Shown here: positions 16,951 to 25,617 of the stretch, one piece after another
Layout of the letters: each line of letters begins with the position of its first letter
How positions within the stretch are numbered: position 1 is the stretch's first letter
Assembly: GCA_009908535.1 (NCBI GenBank)
Contig: JAAAOD010000155.1
Location: forward strand, 1 to 41,482
Reading direction: 5' to 3'
Length of the DNA stretch: 41,482 bases
Source of the DNA: Verrucomicrobiota bacterium
GTDB lineage: Bacteria > Verrucomicrobiota > Verrucomicrobiia > Opitutales > Oceanipulchritudinaceae
Notes under the pieces: model-generated
Told to the model about the DNA's origin: nothing
Seen by the model: the letters and a program-made list of their open reading frames with translations, nothing else
The model's database searches: none
Translations under genes and position numbers: made by a program

Positions 16951-17826
16951 TTATCGCCGCGGTCGGAAAGGCTCCACATGAGTGAAGACGTGACCAAGGC
17001 GCAAGTCCGTATCCCCGTGAAGGCGGTCCCGCACCTGGTGGGCGATGCGATGTCCTTCCCGTACGCTGAGATCGCCATCCACCTCGAGATGAATATCGAG
17101 GTGGTAAAGGGGACCCGAGCGCGTCAGGCGCAGGCTTTCCACCGTCTTGACTCCGTCCACCGTCTCCGCGGCCGCGCGGATGCGCTCCTTTCGCTCGAGG
17201 TGGACATCGGCGTCGAGCAGCGAATGCAGGGAGGGTCGGGTCAGCCGGGTGGCGTTGAAAAGAATCATCCCGGCGATGAAGAGGGCGACCACTTCATCGG
17301 CGATGCGAAAGGCCGGGCCCGCGAATAGGCTTAAAAGGACCCCGAGGAGAACGGCCACCGTGGTCAGCGAGTCAAGGCGGTGGTTCCAGGCCTCCACCCG
17401 CAGGGCCTCGCTGTGCAGAGCCTTTGCCCGGAAGACAAGGAACCAGTAGATCCCCTCCTTGCCGAGAAGGACGAGCAGAATCACCGGCAGGGTAAACAAC
17501 TCCGGTGCGGTCTGGACCTTCGTGAATTCCATCGCCGCCTGCACACCGATAACAACGGCCGAGAGCCCGAGGATCAGCGCCGCCACAAAAGCAGCCAGCG
17601 ATTCGCCCTTGCCGTGGCCGTAGGGATGATCGGCGTCGGGTCGCCGGTCCGCGAAACGCAGCCCGCTCCAGACAATCAGGGAAGAAAAGATATCCGCAAG
17701 CGATTCCACCCCGTCGGCAACGAGGGCAAATGAATGGCCGGCCAGCCCCGCCCCCAGTTTAAGAACCGCAAATCCGCAATGGGAAGCCATGCTCGCAAGG
17801 GCAAGCCGTTGCGCGCCGTTCTTCAT
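16951..17826 (-). CDS. Cation diffusion facilitator (CDF) family transporter
   Basis: CDF proteins export divalent metals (Zn, Fe, Mn, Co or Cd) in exchange for protons. The 291-residue product has six predicted membrane helices in residues about 8-205. The metal site is visible as ALVADGVESLAD (helix 2) and WNHRLDSLTTVAV (helix 5), which gives an H-D pair. The DHPYGHGKGESLAAF loop is typical. A cytoplasmic C-terminal domain (about 210-285) contains SGPLYHLDIHLEVDGDLSV. The metal cannot be predicted with confidence. Its ATG overlaps the stop of the upstream glycosyltransferase gene (ATGA, 17823-17826), an unusual pairing. Confidence 0.9.
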   Translation of the reverse strand: MKNGAQRLALASMASHCGFAVLKLGAGLAGHSFALVADGVESLADIFSSLIVWSGLRFADRRPDADHPYGHGKGESLAAFVAALILGLSAVVIGVQAAMEFTKVQTAPELFTLPVILLVLLGKEGIYWFLVFRAKALHSEALRVEAWNHRLDSLTTVAVLLGVLLSLFAGPAFRIADEVVALFIAGMILFNATRLTRPSLHSLLDADVHLERKERIRAAAETVDGVKTVESLRLTRSGPLYHLDIHLEVDGDLSVREGHRIAHQVRDRLHGDTDLRLGHVFTHVEPFRPRR

Positions 17827-18950
17827 GCCCGGAGCCTTTCCAGCAATGCCGCGGCGTTCCGCTCCCAGCAAAAGTTCTCGCGCACGAAGGCGCGTCCCGC
17901 TTCCCCCATGCGCCGGGCAAGGGCCGGGTCCCGCAGGAACCGCCGCAAGGCCTCCGCAAGAGCGCCGGCATCCTCCGCGGGCACCAGGAGGCCCGTCTCC
18001 CCGTCCCGCAGCGCTTCCCGCACCCCGCCGCTGTCCGCCGCAAGGAGCGCACACCCCGCCTTCGCCCCTTCCAGGACCGCCAGCCCGAGTCCTTCCACGC
18101 TGGTGCCGTGGCGCCGGCTCGGAAAGACCACCAGCTGCGCCCCCGCGTAGGCCCGCTCTAACCCCGCCGGGTCGAGGTCCCCCGCCAGCTCCACCGGAAG
18201 ACGATTCCGGGCGATCTCCTTGCGCAATTGCCTCGCAAAGCCGCCGCGCGCCACCGGCCCCACCAGTTTCACCTTGATCCGCTCCCGTTCCCCCCGCGAC
18301 AGACGGCTCACCGCCTCAAGGAGAAGATCCTGCCCCTTCCGGGGATGCAGACGGCCCACCTGCAGCACCTGGAGGACGTCCCCGGGAGGCGGCTTCTTCA
18401 TCCCTTCCTCCCAAGCCGTTGGCGCTGCTCCGGGGATCCGCAACAGCCGCTCCGCCGACGCCGGCCATACCTCCGTAAGGCGTCGCCCGACCGCGCCCGA
18501 TACCACCCCGATCACCGAACTTTCCCCCAGCAACCGCCCGAAAGCCGTACGCAGGCGGCGCGACCGTGCGAATCGCTCCACCTCACTCCCGTGCAGAACC
18601 AATCCCAGCTTCTCCGCCTGCAGCCGATCCCCTTCCTCCATCCACAGCCGGATCGGACCGGGTTCGGCGAGAAGCACCACGCCGGGAATCCACCCGTCCC
18701 CGAATTCGCCCCGCAAGGCTCCCGCCATCCGCCCCCGGCAGAAAACATCCTGCCGGCCCCGCATCCGGATCCGCCGGACCCGGATGCCCCCCTCCTCCCG
18801 CAGCCCCGCCGCCCCGTCATACCTCGGCGCCCACACCGTCACCTCCGCCCCCCGCCTCCCCAGCGCACGCGCCGTCTCCTCCACGTAGATCGCGATGCCC
18901 CCTCGGAAGGGCGGATATTCATGCGTCAACAGTTGGATCGCTTCGTTCAT
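17823..18950 (-). CDS. Glycosyltransferase family 4 protein
   Basis: The 375-residue product has a GT-B fold. The N-terminus IQLLTHEYPPFRGGIAIYVEE is typical of GT4 enzymes. The C-terminal donor domain shows VGRLHPRKGQDLLLEA (about 197-212), then FPSRRHGTSVEGLGLAVLEGAKAGC (about 285-309) with the conserved glutamates, and GLLVPAEDAGAL. Donor and acceptor sugars cannot be told. I chose the ATG at 18950; the frame is open to 19139, but that stretch crosses the repeat at 18954-19039. It is coupled by ATGA to the CDF transporter gene. Confidence 0.85.
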   Translation of the reverse strand: MNEAIQLLTHEYPPFRGGIAIYVEETARALGRRGAEVTVWAPRYDGAAGLREEGGIRVRRIRMRGRQDVFCRGRMAGALRGEFGDGWIPGVVLLAEPGPIRLWMEEGDRLQAEKLGLVLHGSEVERFARSRRLRTAFGRLLGESSVIGVVSGAVGRRLTEVWPASAERLLRIPGAAPTAWEEGMKKPPPGDVLQVLQVGRLHPRKGQDLLLEAVSRLSRGERERIKVKLVGPVARGGFARQLRKEIARNRLPVELAGDLDPAGLERAYAGAQLVVFPSRRHGTSVEGLGLAVLEGAKAGCALLAADSGGVREALRDGETGLLVPAEDAGALAEALRRFLRDPALARRMGEAGRAFVRENFCWERNAAALLERLRA

Positions 18951-18953
18951 CGC

Positions 18954-19039
18954 AAAGGGAGCAGACCATGGATTTTGATCTCCATGCGCAAGGAAAGGCA
19001 ATGCCCGATGGCATGCCAAAATCCACGGTCCGACCCCTT
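18954..19039. repeat. Decayed inverted pair of REP-like elements
   Basis: The left arm (18954-18977) and right arm (19016-19039) are inverted copies of the 24-base unit found at 27083-27137. The left arm matches that unit at all but about three positions and the right arm at all but two. Here the arms are separated by 38 bases instead of about six. The pair sits between the divergent glycosyltransferase and SDR genes, starting four bases from the glycosyltransferase ATG. Confidence 0.7.
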
Positions 19040-19059
19040 CGCGCCTTGCCTCCGGCGAA

Positions 19060-19896
19060 ATGGCCGCGAAAATGCGCCTTCCTATGTCTTCGCCGCCCGC
19101 GTCCGCTACCGCTCTTGTCACCGGAGCCACCTCCGGCATCGGCCGGGCCCTCGCCGACGAGCTGACAGGCCGGGGCTACCGCGTCCTGGGCACCTCCCGC
19201 GATCCGCAGGCCCGCCATCCCTCCGTGCACGCCTTTCTCCGCCTCGATGCCGCCGATGCGGCCGACCGGAAAAGGTTCCTACAGGAAAACCGGGAAATGT
19301 TATATAAAATTGATATATTAGTTAACAATTGCGGCGAAGGCTGCTTTGGGGATCTCTCTTCGCATCCCGGGGAAGCGGTCACCGGGGCGGTGCAGCTGCT
19401 GCTGGAGACGCCGCTGCAATTGACGCGGGCGGTCCTTCCCGGGATGCGGTCGCGCGGCGGGGGACAGGTGGTGTTCATGAGCTCGCTGGCGGCGGTCTTT
19501 CCGCTGCCCTACCTGGCCATTTACTCCGCGGCGAAAGCGGGCCTGAGCCAGTTCGCGGCCGGGATGGAAATGACCGAGGACGCGGATGGCGTGAAGTTCC
19601 TCGACGTGCAGGCGGGGGATTTCCGGACCGGCTTCAATCGCAACATGGTCCGGGCGGGGACAATGTCCGCGCGGGAAGCGGCGGCGTGGAAGCGGCTGGA
19701 GGCCCTGCTCGAATCGGGGCCACCGGCCGAGCGGGCGGCCCGGGCCATTGTGCGGGCGATTGTCCGGAACCGCGGGGGCCAACTTCGCCCCGGAGGTTTC
19801 TTCCAGACCCGGGTCGCGCCGCTTGGCGCCCGCCTGCTGCCCCGCAGTCTCCTTCTCCGGATGATCCGCCGTTACTACCGGCTTTCCCGCGCATGA
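19060..19896 (+). CDS. Short-chain dehydrogenase/reductase (SDR)
   Basis: This classical SDR is up to 278 residues long. It has the nucleotide motif TGATSGIG and NNCGEG where most have NNAG. The catalytic set is S in VVFMSSLA plus Y and K in YSAAKAG. The start is uncertain: ATG at 19060, 19072 or 19084 are all in frame, and 19084 (MSSPPAS) gives the more usual short lead. The substrate is unknown; its partner is a glycosyltransferase gene, overlapped by four bases (ATGA, 19893-19896). A short AT-rich patch with rare codons (19296-19331) stands out inside the gene. Confidence 0.88.
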   Translation: MAAKMRLPMSSPPASATALVTGATSGIGRALADELTGRGYRVLGTSRDPQARHPSVHAFLRLDAADAADRKRFLQENREMLYKIDILVNNCGEGCFGDLSSHPGEAVTGAVQLLLETPLQLTRAVLPGMRSRGGGQVVFMSSLAAVFPLPYLAIYSAAKAGLSQFAAGMEMTEDADGVKFLDVQAGDFRTGFNRNMVRAGTMSAREAAAWKRLEALLESGPPAERAARAIVRAIVRNRGGQLRPGGFFQTRVAPLGARLLPRSLLLRMIRRYYRLSRA

Positions 19897-20993
19897 AGAT
19901 CCTCCTTCTCCAGGACTTCCTGCGCATCGGGGGGACGGAAAAGCAGACCCTTTTCCTCGCCCGGACCTTTCGGGAAGCAGGGCATGCGACGGAATTGCTC
20001 CTTTTCGAGCCGGGAGGCCACCTGGCCACGCCGGAAGAGCTGGAGGGAATCAAGGTATCCTCTCTCCAACCCTTCCGCACGGGGCTGCCGCTGCTGGCTC
20101 CGGGGCTGAGGCGGGCAGTGGCGAAACGGCAACCGCAGGTGATCCTCTGCATGGGCCGCACGGCCAATTGTTATGCCGGCTTTCTGCAGAAGCGGTTTCC
20201 GGACATCGTGGTTGTGGGAACACTGCGTACGGGCAAGATTCTCTTTCCCCTTCACCACTGGTCGATGGGCGTGGTACGGGCCGTCCTGGTGAACTCGAAC
20301 TGGTGGAAGCGGCGTCTGCTGGAGCGCGCCTTCCCGCCGGAACGGATCCATGTCGTACACAATGCCGTTTTATTGGAGCGGGCCCGGGGGGAAATCCGCG
20401 ACAACCGCACGGTCATGCGCCAACGATACCGGATAGGCGCAGAGGAATGCGTGTTTCTGAATGTCGCCACCTTCCGACCGGGCAAACAACACCGACATCT
20501 GCTGCAATTGTTTGCCCGGCTGCGCAAGGAGGCCCCCGGGCTGCCATGGCGTCTCTGGCTGGTCGGCGACGGGACGGAATACCATCGCTGCAAGCGCTGG
20601 GCGGCCGAAAACGGACTGGGGACACGGGTGCGCTTCTTTCACTTCCAGAAGGATCCCCTTCCCTTCTATGCGGCCGGCGACGTTGCCGTTTCGGCCTCGC
20701 GGGAGGATTCCCTGCCGAACTTCCTTATCGAGGCGCAGGCGAGTGGCTTGCCCGTCATCTCCTATGATTGTCGCGGCGTACGGGAAACCTGCCTTCCGGG
20801 GCGGACCGGGAAGATCCTGCGGACGGGGGACCGGGAGGGGTTTGTTGCCGCCCTGAAGGAATTCGCCTGCTGCCCGGAATTGCGTCGACAATGGGGTGGG
20901 GCCGCTCCCGCCTTCGCCCGGGACCGCTTCTCGCGGGAGTCCCAGGCACTGGCCACGCTGCGCTTTCTCGAGCAGGTGACCGGAACAACCTGA
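19893..20993 (+). CDS. Glycosyltransferase family 4 protein
   Basis: The 366-residue product is a GT-B enzyme of family GT4. The N-terminus MKILLLQDFLRIGGTEKQ carries the Gly-Gly loop. The centre has NSNWWKRRL and VVHNAV linking the two domains. The donor site shows ASREDSLPNFLIEAQASGLPVIS with the conserved E.....E pattern. Donor and acceptor are unknown. Its ATG overlaps the SDR stop (ATGA), so the two are probably one transcription and translation unit, perhaps acting on the same glycan or glycolipid. The frame is also open upstream within the SDR gene; that part is a shadow. Confidence 0.87.
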   Translation: MKILLLQDFLRIGGTEKQTLFLARTFREAGHATELLLFEPGGHLATPEELEGIKVSSLQPFRTGLPLLAPGLRRAVAKRQPQVILCMGRTANCYAGFLQKRFPDIVVVGTLRTGKILFPLHHWSMGVVRAVLVNSNWWKRRLLERAFPPERIHVVHNAVLLERARGEIRDNRTVMRQRYRIGAEECVFLNVATFRPGKQHRHLLQLFARLRKEAPGLPWRLWLVGDGTEYHRCKRWAAENGLGTRVRFFHFQKDPLPFYAAGDVAVSASREDSLPNFLIEAQASGLPVISYDCRGVRETCLPGRTGKILRTGDREGFVAALKEFACCPELRRQWGGAAPAFARDRFSRESQALATLRFLEQVTGTT

Positions 20994-21038
20994 CTTCCGC
21001 GCTTGTCAGGTCGCGCCACCTCGCCCTTTGTGTGCGGG

Positions 21039-22283
21039 ATGAGCTCTCTTCCGCTCCAGCACGAGGAGGCCGTTCGCCTGGCCGACGAATTCGGAACCCC
21101 GTTGTTTGTGTATGACGAGGCACGCTTGCGGGAACAGTGCGAGCGTGCCCTCGCCTTTCCCGCCCCGTATGGACTGACCGTGCGCTATGCCATGAAAGCC
21201 GCTCCGACGGCGGGGTTGTTGCGCCTTTTCCACCAGCAGGGCCTGCACATCGACGCCAGCAGCGGGTTCGAGATCGACCGGGCCCGAGCGGCCGGAATTC
21301 CCGCGGAAAACATCTCCCTCAGCACCCAGGAACTGCCGGTCGACTTTGCGGAAAAGGTCCGCGAAGGGGTCGCTTTCAATGCCTGCAGCCTTGAGCAGTT
21401 GCGCCGCTACGGCGAGGCCCTCCCGGGCTCCGAAGTGGGAGTGCGTTTCAATCCGGGATTGGGCTCCGGGGGCACCAACCGGACCAATGTCGGGGGTCCG
21501 GCCTCCAGTTTCGGCATCTGGCATGAGTCCCTCGACCTGGTCAAGGAGATCCTCGCCGAATTCGATCTCACCGCCGTCCGCATTCACTCACATATCGGTT
21601 CCGGGGGCGATCCCGCCGTCTGGCAGCGGGTCGTCTCGCTCAACCTGCGCCTGGCCGCCTCCCTGCCGACGGCAAAAATCCTCAACCTCGGCGGCGGCTT
21701 CAAAGTGGGCCGCATGCCCGGAGAACCCACGACCGACCTGCAGAAAATCGGGCAGCCGGTGGTCGAGGAGCTGCGCAGTTTCGCTCAGGAGCACGGGCGG
21801 GAACTCCATCTCGAAATCGAGCCGGGAACCTTTCTGATCGCGAATGCCGGGCTTCTCCTTGCCCGGGTCCAGGACGTCGCCGACACCGGCGCGGAGGGAT
21901 ATCGCTTTCTCAAGCTTGATGCGGGAATGACGGAGGTCCTCCGCCCCTCGCTCTATGGTGCGCAGCATCCCATCGAGGTCCTGCAGGCATCGCCGACGGA
22001 GAAACGCGAGGCGGCGGTCGTAGTTGGCCACTGCTGCGAATCGGGCGATATCTTCACGCCGGCCCCGGGGGACCCGGAAGCCCTCGCGCCGCGCGCGCTG
22101 CCGCCCGCAGGCATCGGCGATTTTGTCCTCATCGGCGGCGTCGGCGCCTACTGCTCGACGATGTGCGCCGCCGGCTACAACAGTTTCCCCGCGCCGCCGG
22201 AGGTCCTGAAGAAGCGCACCGGCGGCTTCACGCTGCTGCGCAAGCGCCAGCTGGCCGCTCAACTGACCGCAAACGAGTGCTGA
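21039..22283 (+). CDS. Diaminopimelate decarboxylase-like PLP enzyme
   Basis: This 414-residue fold-type III (alanine racemase-like) decarboxylase resembles LysA, which makes lysine from meso-diaminopimelate. The PLP lysine is K53 in VRYAMKAAPTAGLL. Other motifs are HSHIGSGGD, the GGGFKVG phosphate loop, EIEPGTFLIANAG, GHCCESGD (the cysteine and glutamate completing the dimer active site) and VGAYCSTMCAAGYN. A carboxynorspermidine decarboxylase is a less likely alternative. I chose the ATG at 21039 over the TTG at 21003. Its stop overlaps the GTG start of the next gene. Confidence 0.82.
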   Translation: MSSLPLQHEEAVRLADEFGTPLFVYDEARLREQCERALAFPAPYGLTVRYAMKAAPTAGLLRLFHQQGLHIDASSGFEIDRARAAGIPAENISLSTQELPVDFAEKVREGVAFNACSLEQLRRYGEALPGSEVGVRFNPGLGSGGTNRTNVGGPASSFGIWHESLDLVKEILAEFDLTAVRIHSHIGSGGDPAVWQRVVSLNLRLAASLPTAKILNLGGGFKVGRMPGEPTTDLQKIGQPVVEELRSFAQEHGRELHLEIEPGTFLIANAGLLLARVQDVADTGAEGYRFLKLDAGMTEVLRPSLYGAQHPIEVLQASPTEKREAAVVVGHCCESGDIFTPAPGDPEALAPRALPPAGIGDFVLIGGVGAYCSTMCAAGYNSFPAPPEVLKKRTGGFTLLRKRQLAAQLTANEC

Positions 22284-23779
22284 GCAGCCAACAGTTCCCC
22301 CTCGGGGATCCCGTTAACGGCAGTCCGCACAGCGTCTGCGCCAGCCTGCCGAGGATCGCCGATGTCATCGGCTACGAGGAAAAGGATCCGGCCGTCCTTG
22401 CGACCTTCACCGCCGGCTATCCCCGTTTTTTCCGCAATCCCCTCCTCTCCAGACTGCAGCAGCACTGGCGGGACGCGGGGCGTTTACCCGGGGAAGATCC
22501 GCTCCTGCCGACCCGGGAAGCGGCGGCCGACCTGCTGGGCTTCCTCGGCCGCGGCGGGGAGGAACCAACGCGACTGCCGGGGGCGTGGACCGTCGCCCTG
22601 CGCACGCCGAACGAGCGAGCGGAGGCCTCCGCCTTTCTTCAGCACACGGGCGCCTCCCTGTCCTCGCGCGAGGCGGAGGCGATTCTCGTCGCCGAAACGG
22701 GGCTTGCCCCTTTTCCCGAGGCGAGAGCGCCCGGGACCGCGGAGGCGCCTTCCGCCCGCATCCGCAAAGAGCTGCACAAGGTCTACGGAACTGCCTCGGT
22801 GGAGGACATCCGCCTCTTCCGCAGTGGCATGAACGCCTTTTACGCCGGCTTTCGCGCCCTGCAGGCAGTGCAACGGGAGCGGGGCCGCGATCTCTGGATC
22901 CAGCTGGGCTGGCTCTATGTCGACACCATCCGGATCCTCGCGCGGTTCTCCTTTCCCGAACAGCCGCCGCGAACCGTCCTGCGGATGGAGGATCTCGGCG
23001 ATCTTGAGGAAATCCTCCGCGTCCATGGCCACCGGGTCGCCGGCATCGTCACCGAGGTCCCGACCAACCCGATGGTCCTTACCCCCGATGTGCCGCGTCT
23101 GCGCGAGCTGGCCGATCGGCACGGGGCCGGCCTTATCCTCGATCCGACCCTCGTCAGTCCGCACAATGTCAATGTCCTGCCCTACGCCGACCTCCACATC
23201 AACAGCCTGACCAAGTACGCCGCCGTGGAAGCGGACGTCATGATGGGCGCTCTCGCCCTGCGGCCCGGTTCCGCGTTTTACGATGAGCTGCGGCAGCGTG
23301 TGGACCATTTCGGGTTGCCGCCGGGCGAGGGCGACCTCGCCCGCATGGCGTATCAGATTCCGGGATACGGGCAAGCGATCCGGCGGATCAATTCCACCGC
23401 CGTCAAGGTGGCGGAGTTCCTGCGAAACCATCCCGGCGTGAAGGAACTCTGGTGGCCGGGGCGCGAGGCGGGGGCAGGGAACTATAACCGGCTCCGGCAC
23501 CACGAGGCCGGTCCCGGCGCCATTCTCTCCTTCACCTGTCGAAAGCCGATGCAGGAGGTCTACGACGAACTGCGCTTTGTGAAAAGCCCGAGCTTCGGCG
23601 CCCGCTTCACCATGGTCTGCCCTTTTTTGTACCTCGCCCATTACGACCTCGTGAAAACCCGTCACGGGCGCCGGCAACTGGAAGCCGACGGCCTTCCGCC
23701 GGACTTGTTGCGCCTGTCCGTCGGGCTGGAGGAGCCGGAGGCCATCCTCGCCGAACTGGATCGATGTCTCGCCCCATGA
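22277..23779 (+). CDS. Cystathionine gamma-synthase-like PLP enzyme (long, fungal-like form)
   Basis: This is a 500-residue enzyme of the Cys/Met-metabolism PLP family, longer than the usual bacterial MetB (about 385). The PLP lysine is K313 in NSLTKYAAVEADVMMG. The cofactor aspartate lies in LILDPTLVSPHN and the substrate-phosphate region near EVPTNP. The N-terminal part (about 1-60: PLGDPVNGSPHSVCASLPRIADVIGYEEKDP, then TAGYPRFFRNP) resembles the start of fungal cystathionine gamma-synthases (yeast Str2 group), as I recall that family. The GTG start overlaps the decarboxylase stop by seven bases. A role in cystathionine formation from an acylated homoserine and cysteine is inferred. Confidence 0.78.
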   Translation: MLSSQQFPLGDPVNGSPHSVCASLPRIADVIGYEEKDPAVLATFTAGYPRFFRNPLLSRLQQHWRDAGRLPGEDPLLPTREAAADLLGFLGRGGEEPTRLPGAWTVALRTPNERAEASAFLQHTGASLSSREAEAILVAETGLAPFPEARAPGTAEAPSARIRKELHKVYGTASVEDIRLFRSGMNAFYAGFRALQAVQRERGRDLWIQLGWLYVDTIRILARFSFPEQPPRTVLRMEDLGDLEEILRVHGHRVAGIVTEVPTNPMVLTPDVPRLRELADRHGAGLILDPTLVSPHNVNVLPYADLHINSLTKYAAVEADVMMGALALRPGSAFYDELRQRVDHFGLPPGEGDLARMAYQIPGYGQAIRRINSTAVKVAEFLRNHPGVKELWWPGREAGAGNYNRLRHHEAGPGAILSFTCRKPMQEVYDELRFVKSPSFGARFTMVCPFLYLAHYDLVKTRHGRRQLEADGLPPDLLRLSVGLEEPEAILAELDRCLAP

Positions 23780-23825
23780 GCTTAAGTCTTGCCAGCGTTG
23801 CCGTGAGCTTTACGCGTTGGCGATC

Positions 23826-24122
23826 ATGGCGGAACGACCCGAAATCGATATCGAAAAACTCGCCACCCTTGCGCGCATCAACCTGACCGAGGAGGAAAAG
23901 GCGGCCTACACCGGGCAGCTCAAGGACATCCTCGGCTTTTTCCGGCAGCTTCAGGAAATCGATGTCGAAGGGGTGACTCCCATGGCGCATCCCTTCGCCG
24001 TTCCGGCTCCCCTGCGGGAGGATGTCCCGGGGCAACCTTGGGCGCCCGAAGCCGCCCTTGCCAATGCTCCGGCGCGGCGCGAGGACCAGGTGGTCGTGCC
24101 CAAGGTCGTGGAGGATGCCTGA
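23826..24122 (+). CDS. gatC: Asp-tRNA(Asn)/Glu-tRNA(Gln) amidotransferase subunit C
   Basis: GatC is the small (98-residue) clamp of the GatCAB amidotransferase, which converts misacylated Glu-tRNA(Gln) and/or Asp-tRNA(Asn). Features are EKLATLARINLTEEEKAAYTGQLKDIL, the VEGVTPMAHP middle and the basic tail with REDQVVVPKVVEDA. All are standard. The ATG at 23826 is preferred to a TTG nine bases upstream. It is followed directly, with no gap, by gatA. Confidence 0.95.
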   Translation: MAERPEIDIEKLATLARINLTEEEKAAYTGQLKDILGFFRQLQEIDVEGVTPMAHPFAVPAPLREDVPGQPWAPEAALANAPARREDQVVVPKVVEDA

Positions 24123-25604
24123 ATGATGGAGGCCCCCGAACTCACGAACGGCACCGCTCTCTGTCTCGGACGGGCCCTCCACGAAGGAACGACTTCCGCC
24201 GTCGGCATTTGCGAAGCGCTCTTCACGCGCATCGATGTCGTCGGCGACACCATCGATGCCTATCTCCATCTCGACCGGGAACGCATTCTCGCCGAGGCGG
24301 AAGCCAGCGATCGGCGCCGGCAGGAGGGAAAGGCGTTGAGCCCGCTCGATGGTGTGCCCGTCGCAATCAAGGATAATATCGCGTCCAAAGGAGAGCCGCT
24401 CACCTGCGCAAGCCGCAGCCTTGCCTCCTTCGTCAGCCCCTACGACGCCACCGTCACGGAACGCCTGCGCAAGGCCGGCTGCATTCCCTTCGGCCGCCTC
24501 AATCTCGACGAATTCGCGATGGGTTCGTCGACGGAAAACTCTTCCCGGCCACCCACCCGCAATCCGTGGGATCCCTCCCGCGCGCCCGGCGGGAGCTCCG
24601 GGGGAAGCGCCGCCGCCGTCGCGGCACGGCTCTGCCCATGGGCCCTCGGCTCCGACACGGGCGGGTCCATCCGCCAACCCGCCGCCTTCTGCGGGGTCAT
24701 CGGACTCAAGCCCACCTACGGGCGCGTCTCCCGCTACGGCCTTGTCGCCTTTGCCTCCAGCCTCGACCAGATCGGGCCGGTCGGGCGCAGCGTCTCCGAC
24801 GTCGCCACCCTGCTCGACCTTATCGACGGTCACGATCCCCTCGACTCCACAAGCTGGCCGGAAGAGCTCCGTTCCGTTTCCGCGGCCCTCCGCGAGCCCG
24901 CGGGCAAGGGAACCCTCGGCATCCCCGCGGAATATTATGGCGAGGGGATCGATCCCGAGGTCCGGGAAAAGGTCAGCTCCGTCGCGGAGGCGTATCGGAA
25001 AATGGGCTACAGGATCAGGGAGATCTCCCTGCCGCGCACCCATCTCGCCGTGCCCACCTATTACATCGTCGCGACCGCGGAGGCCTCCTCCAACCTCGCC
25101 CGCTTTGACGGGGTCCGCTACGGCCACCGCGCGGAGGCGGCGGGGAACGCCGTCGAGCTCTACTTCCGCAGCCGCGGGGAGGGCTTCGGGCCCGAGGTCA
25201 AGCGCCGGGTGATCCTCGGAAGTTATGTGCTCAGCAGCGGCTACTACGATGCCTACTACAAGCGCGCCCAGCAGGTGCGGACCCTCATTCGCGACGATTT
25301 CCTCAAGGCCTTCGAGGAGGTGGATGCGATCCTCACCCCAACGACCCCCACCCCCGCCTTCGCCCTCGGGGAGAAAACCGGCGATCCCCTCTCCATGTAC
25401 CTCGCCGACATTTTCACCATCGCCGTCAACCTTGCCGGACTTCCCGCCCTCTCCATGCCCTGCGGCCTTACGAAAGAAGGCCTGCCCGTGGGTTTCCAGC
25501 TGATCGGCCGCCCTTTTGCCGAGGACCGGCTCCTCCGGAATGCGGCCGCCTACGAGAAATGCCATCCCTTCCCGGACCAACCTGACCTCCCCGTCACCGC
25601 CTGA
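24123..25604 (+). CDS. gatA: Asp-tRNA(Asn)/Glu-tRNA(Gln) amidotransferase subunit A
   Basis: GatA is the amidase subunit that frees ammonia from glutamine. The 493-residue protein shows the Ser-cisSer-Lys triad: K83 (VPVAIKDNI), S158 (in APGGSSGGSAAAVAA) and S182 (DTGGSIRQP). The C-terminal GLPALSMPCGLTKEGLPVGFQLIG is typical. It starts at the base after the gatC stop and ends 13 bases before gatB. Confidence 0.97.
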   Translation: MMEAPELTNGTALCLGRALHEGTTSAVGICEALFTRIDVVGDTIDAYLHLDRERILAEAEASDRRRQEGKALSPLDGVPVAIKDNIASKGEPLTCASRSLASFVSPYDATVTERLRKAGCIPFGRLNLDEFAMGSSTENSSRPPTRNPWDPSRAPGGSSGGSAAAVAARLCPWALGSDTGGSIRQPAAFCGVIGLKPTYGRVSRYGLVAFASSLDQIGPVGRSVSDVATLLDLIDGHDPLDSTSWPEELRSVSAALREPAGKGTLGIPAEYYGEGIDPEVREKVSSVAEAYRKMGYRIREISLPRTHLAVPTYYIVATAEASSNLARFDGVRYGHRAEAAGNAVELYFRSRGEGFGPEVKRRVILGSYVLSSGYYDAYYKRAQQVRTLIRDDFLKAFEEVDAILTPTTPTPAFALGEKTGDPLSMYLADIFTIAVNLAGLPALSMPCGLTKEGLPVGFQLIGRPFAEDRLLRNAAAYEKCHPFPDQPDLPVTA

Positions 25605-25617
25605 CCTGTTTCCCGCC

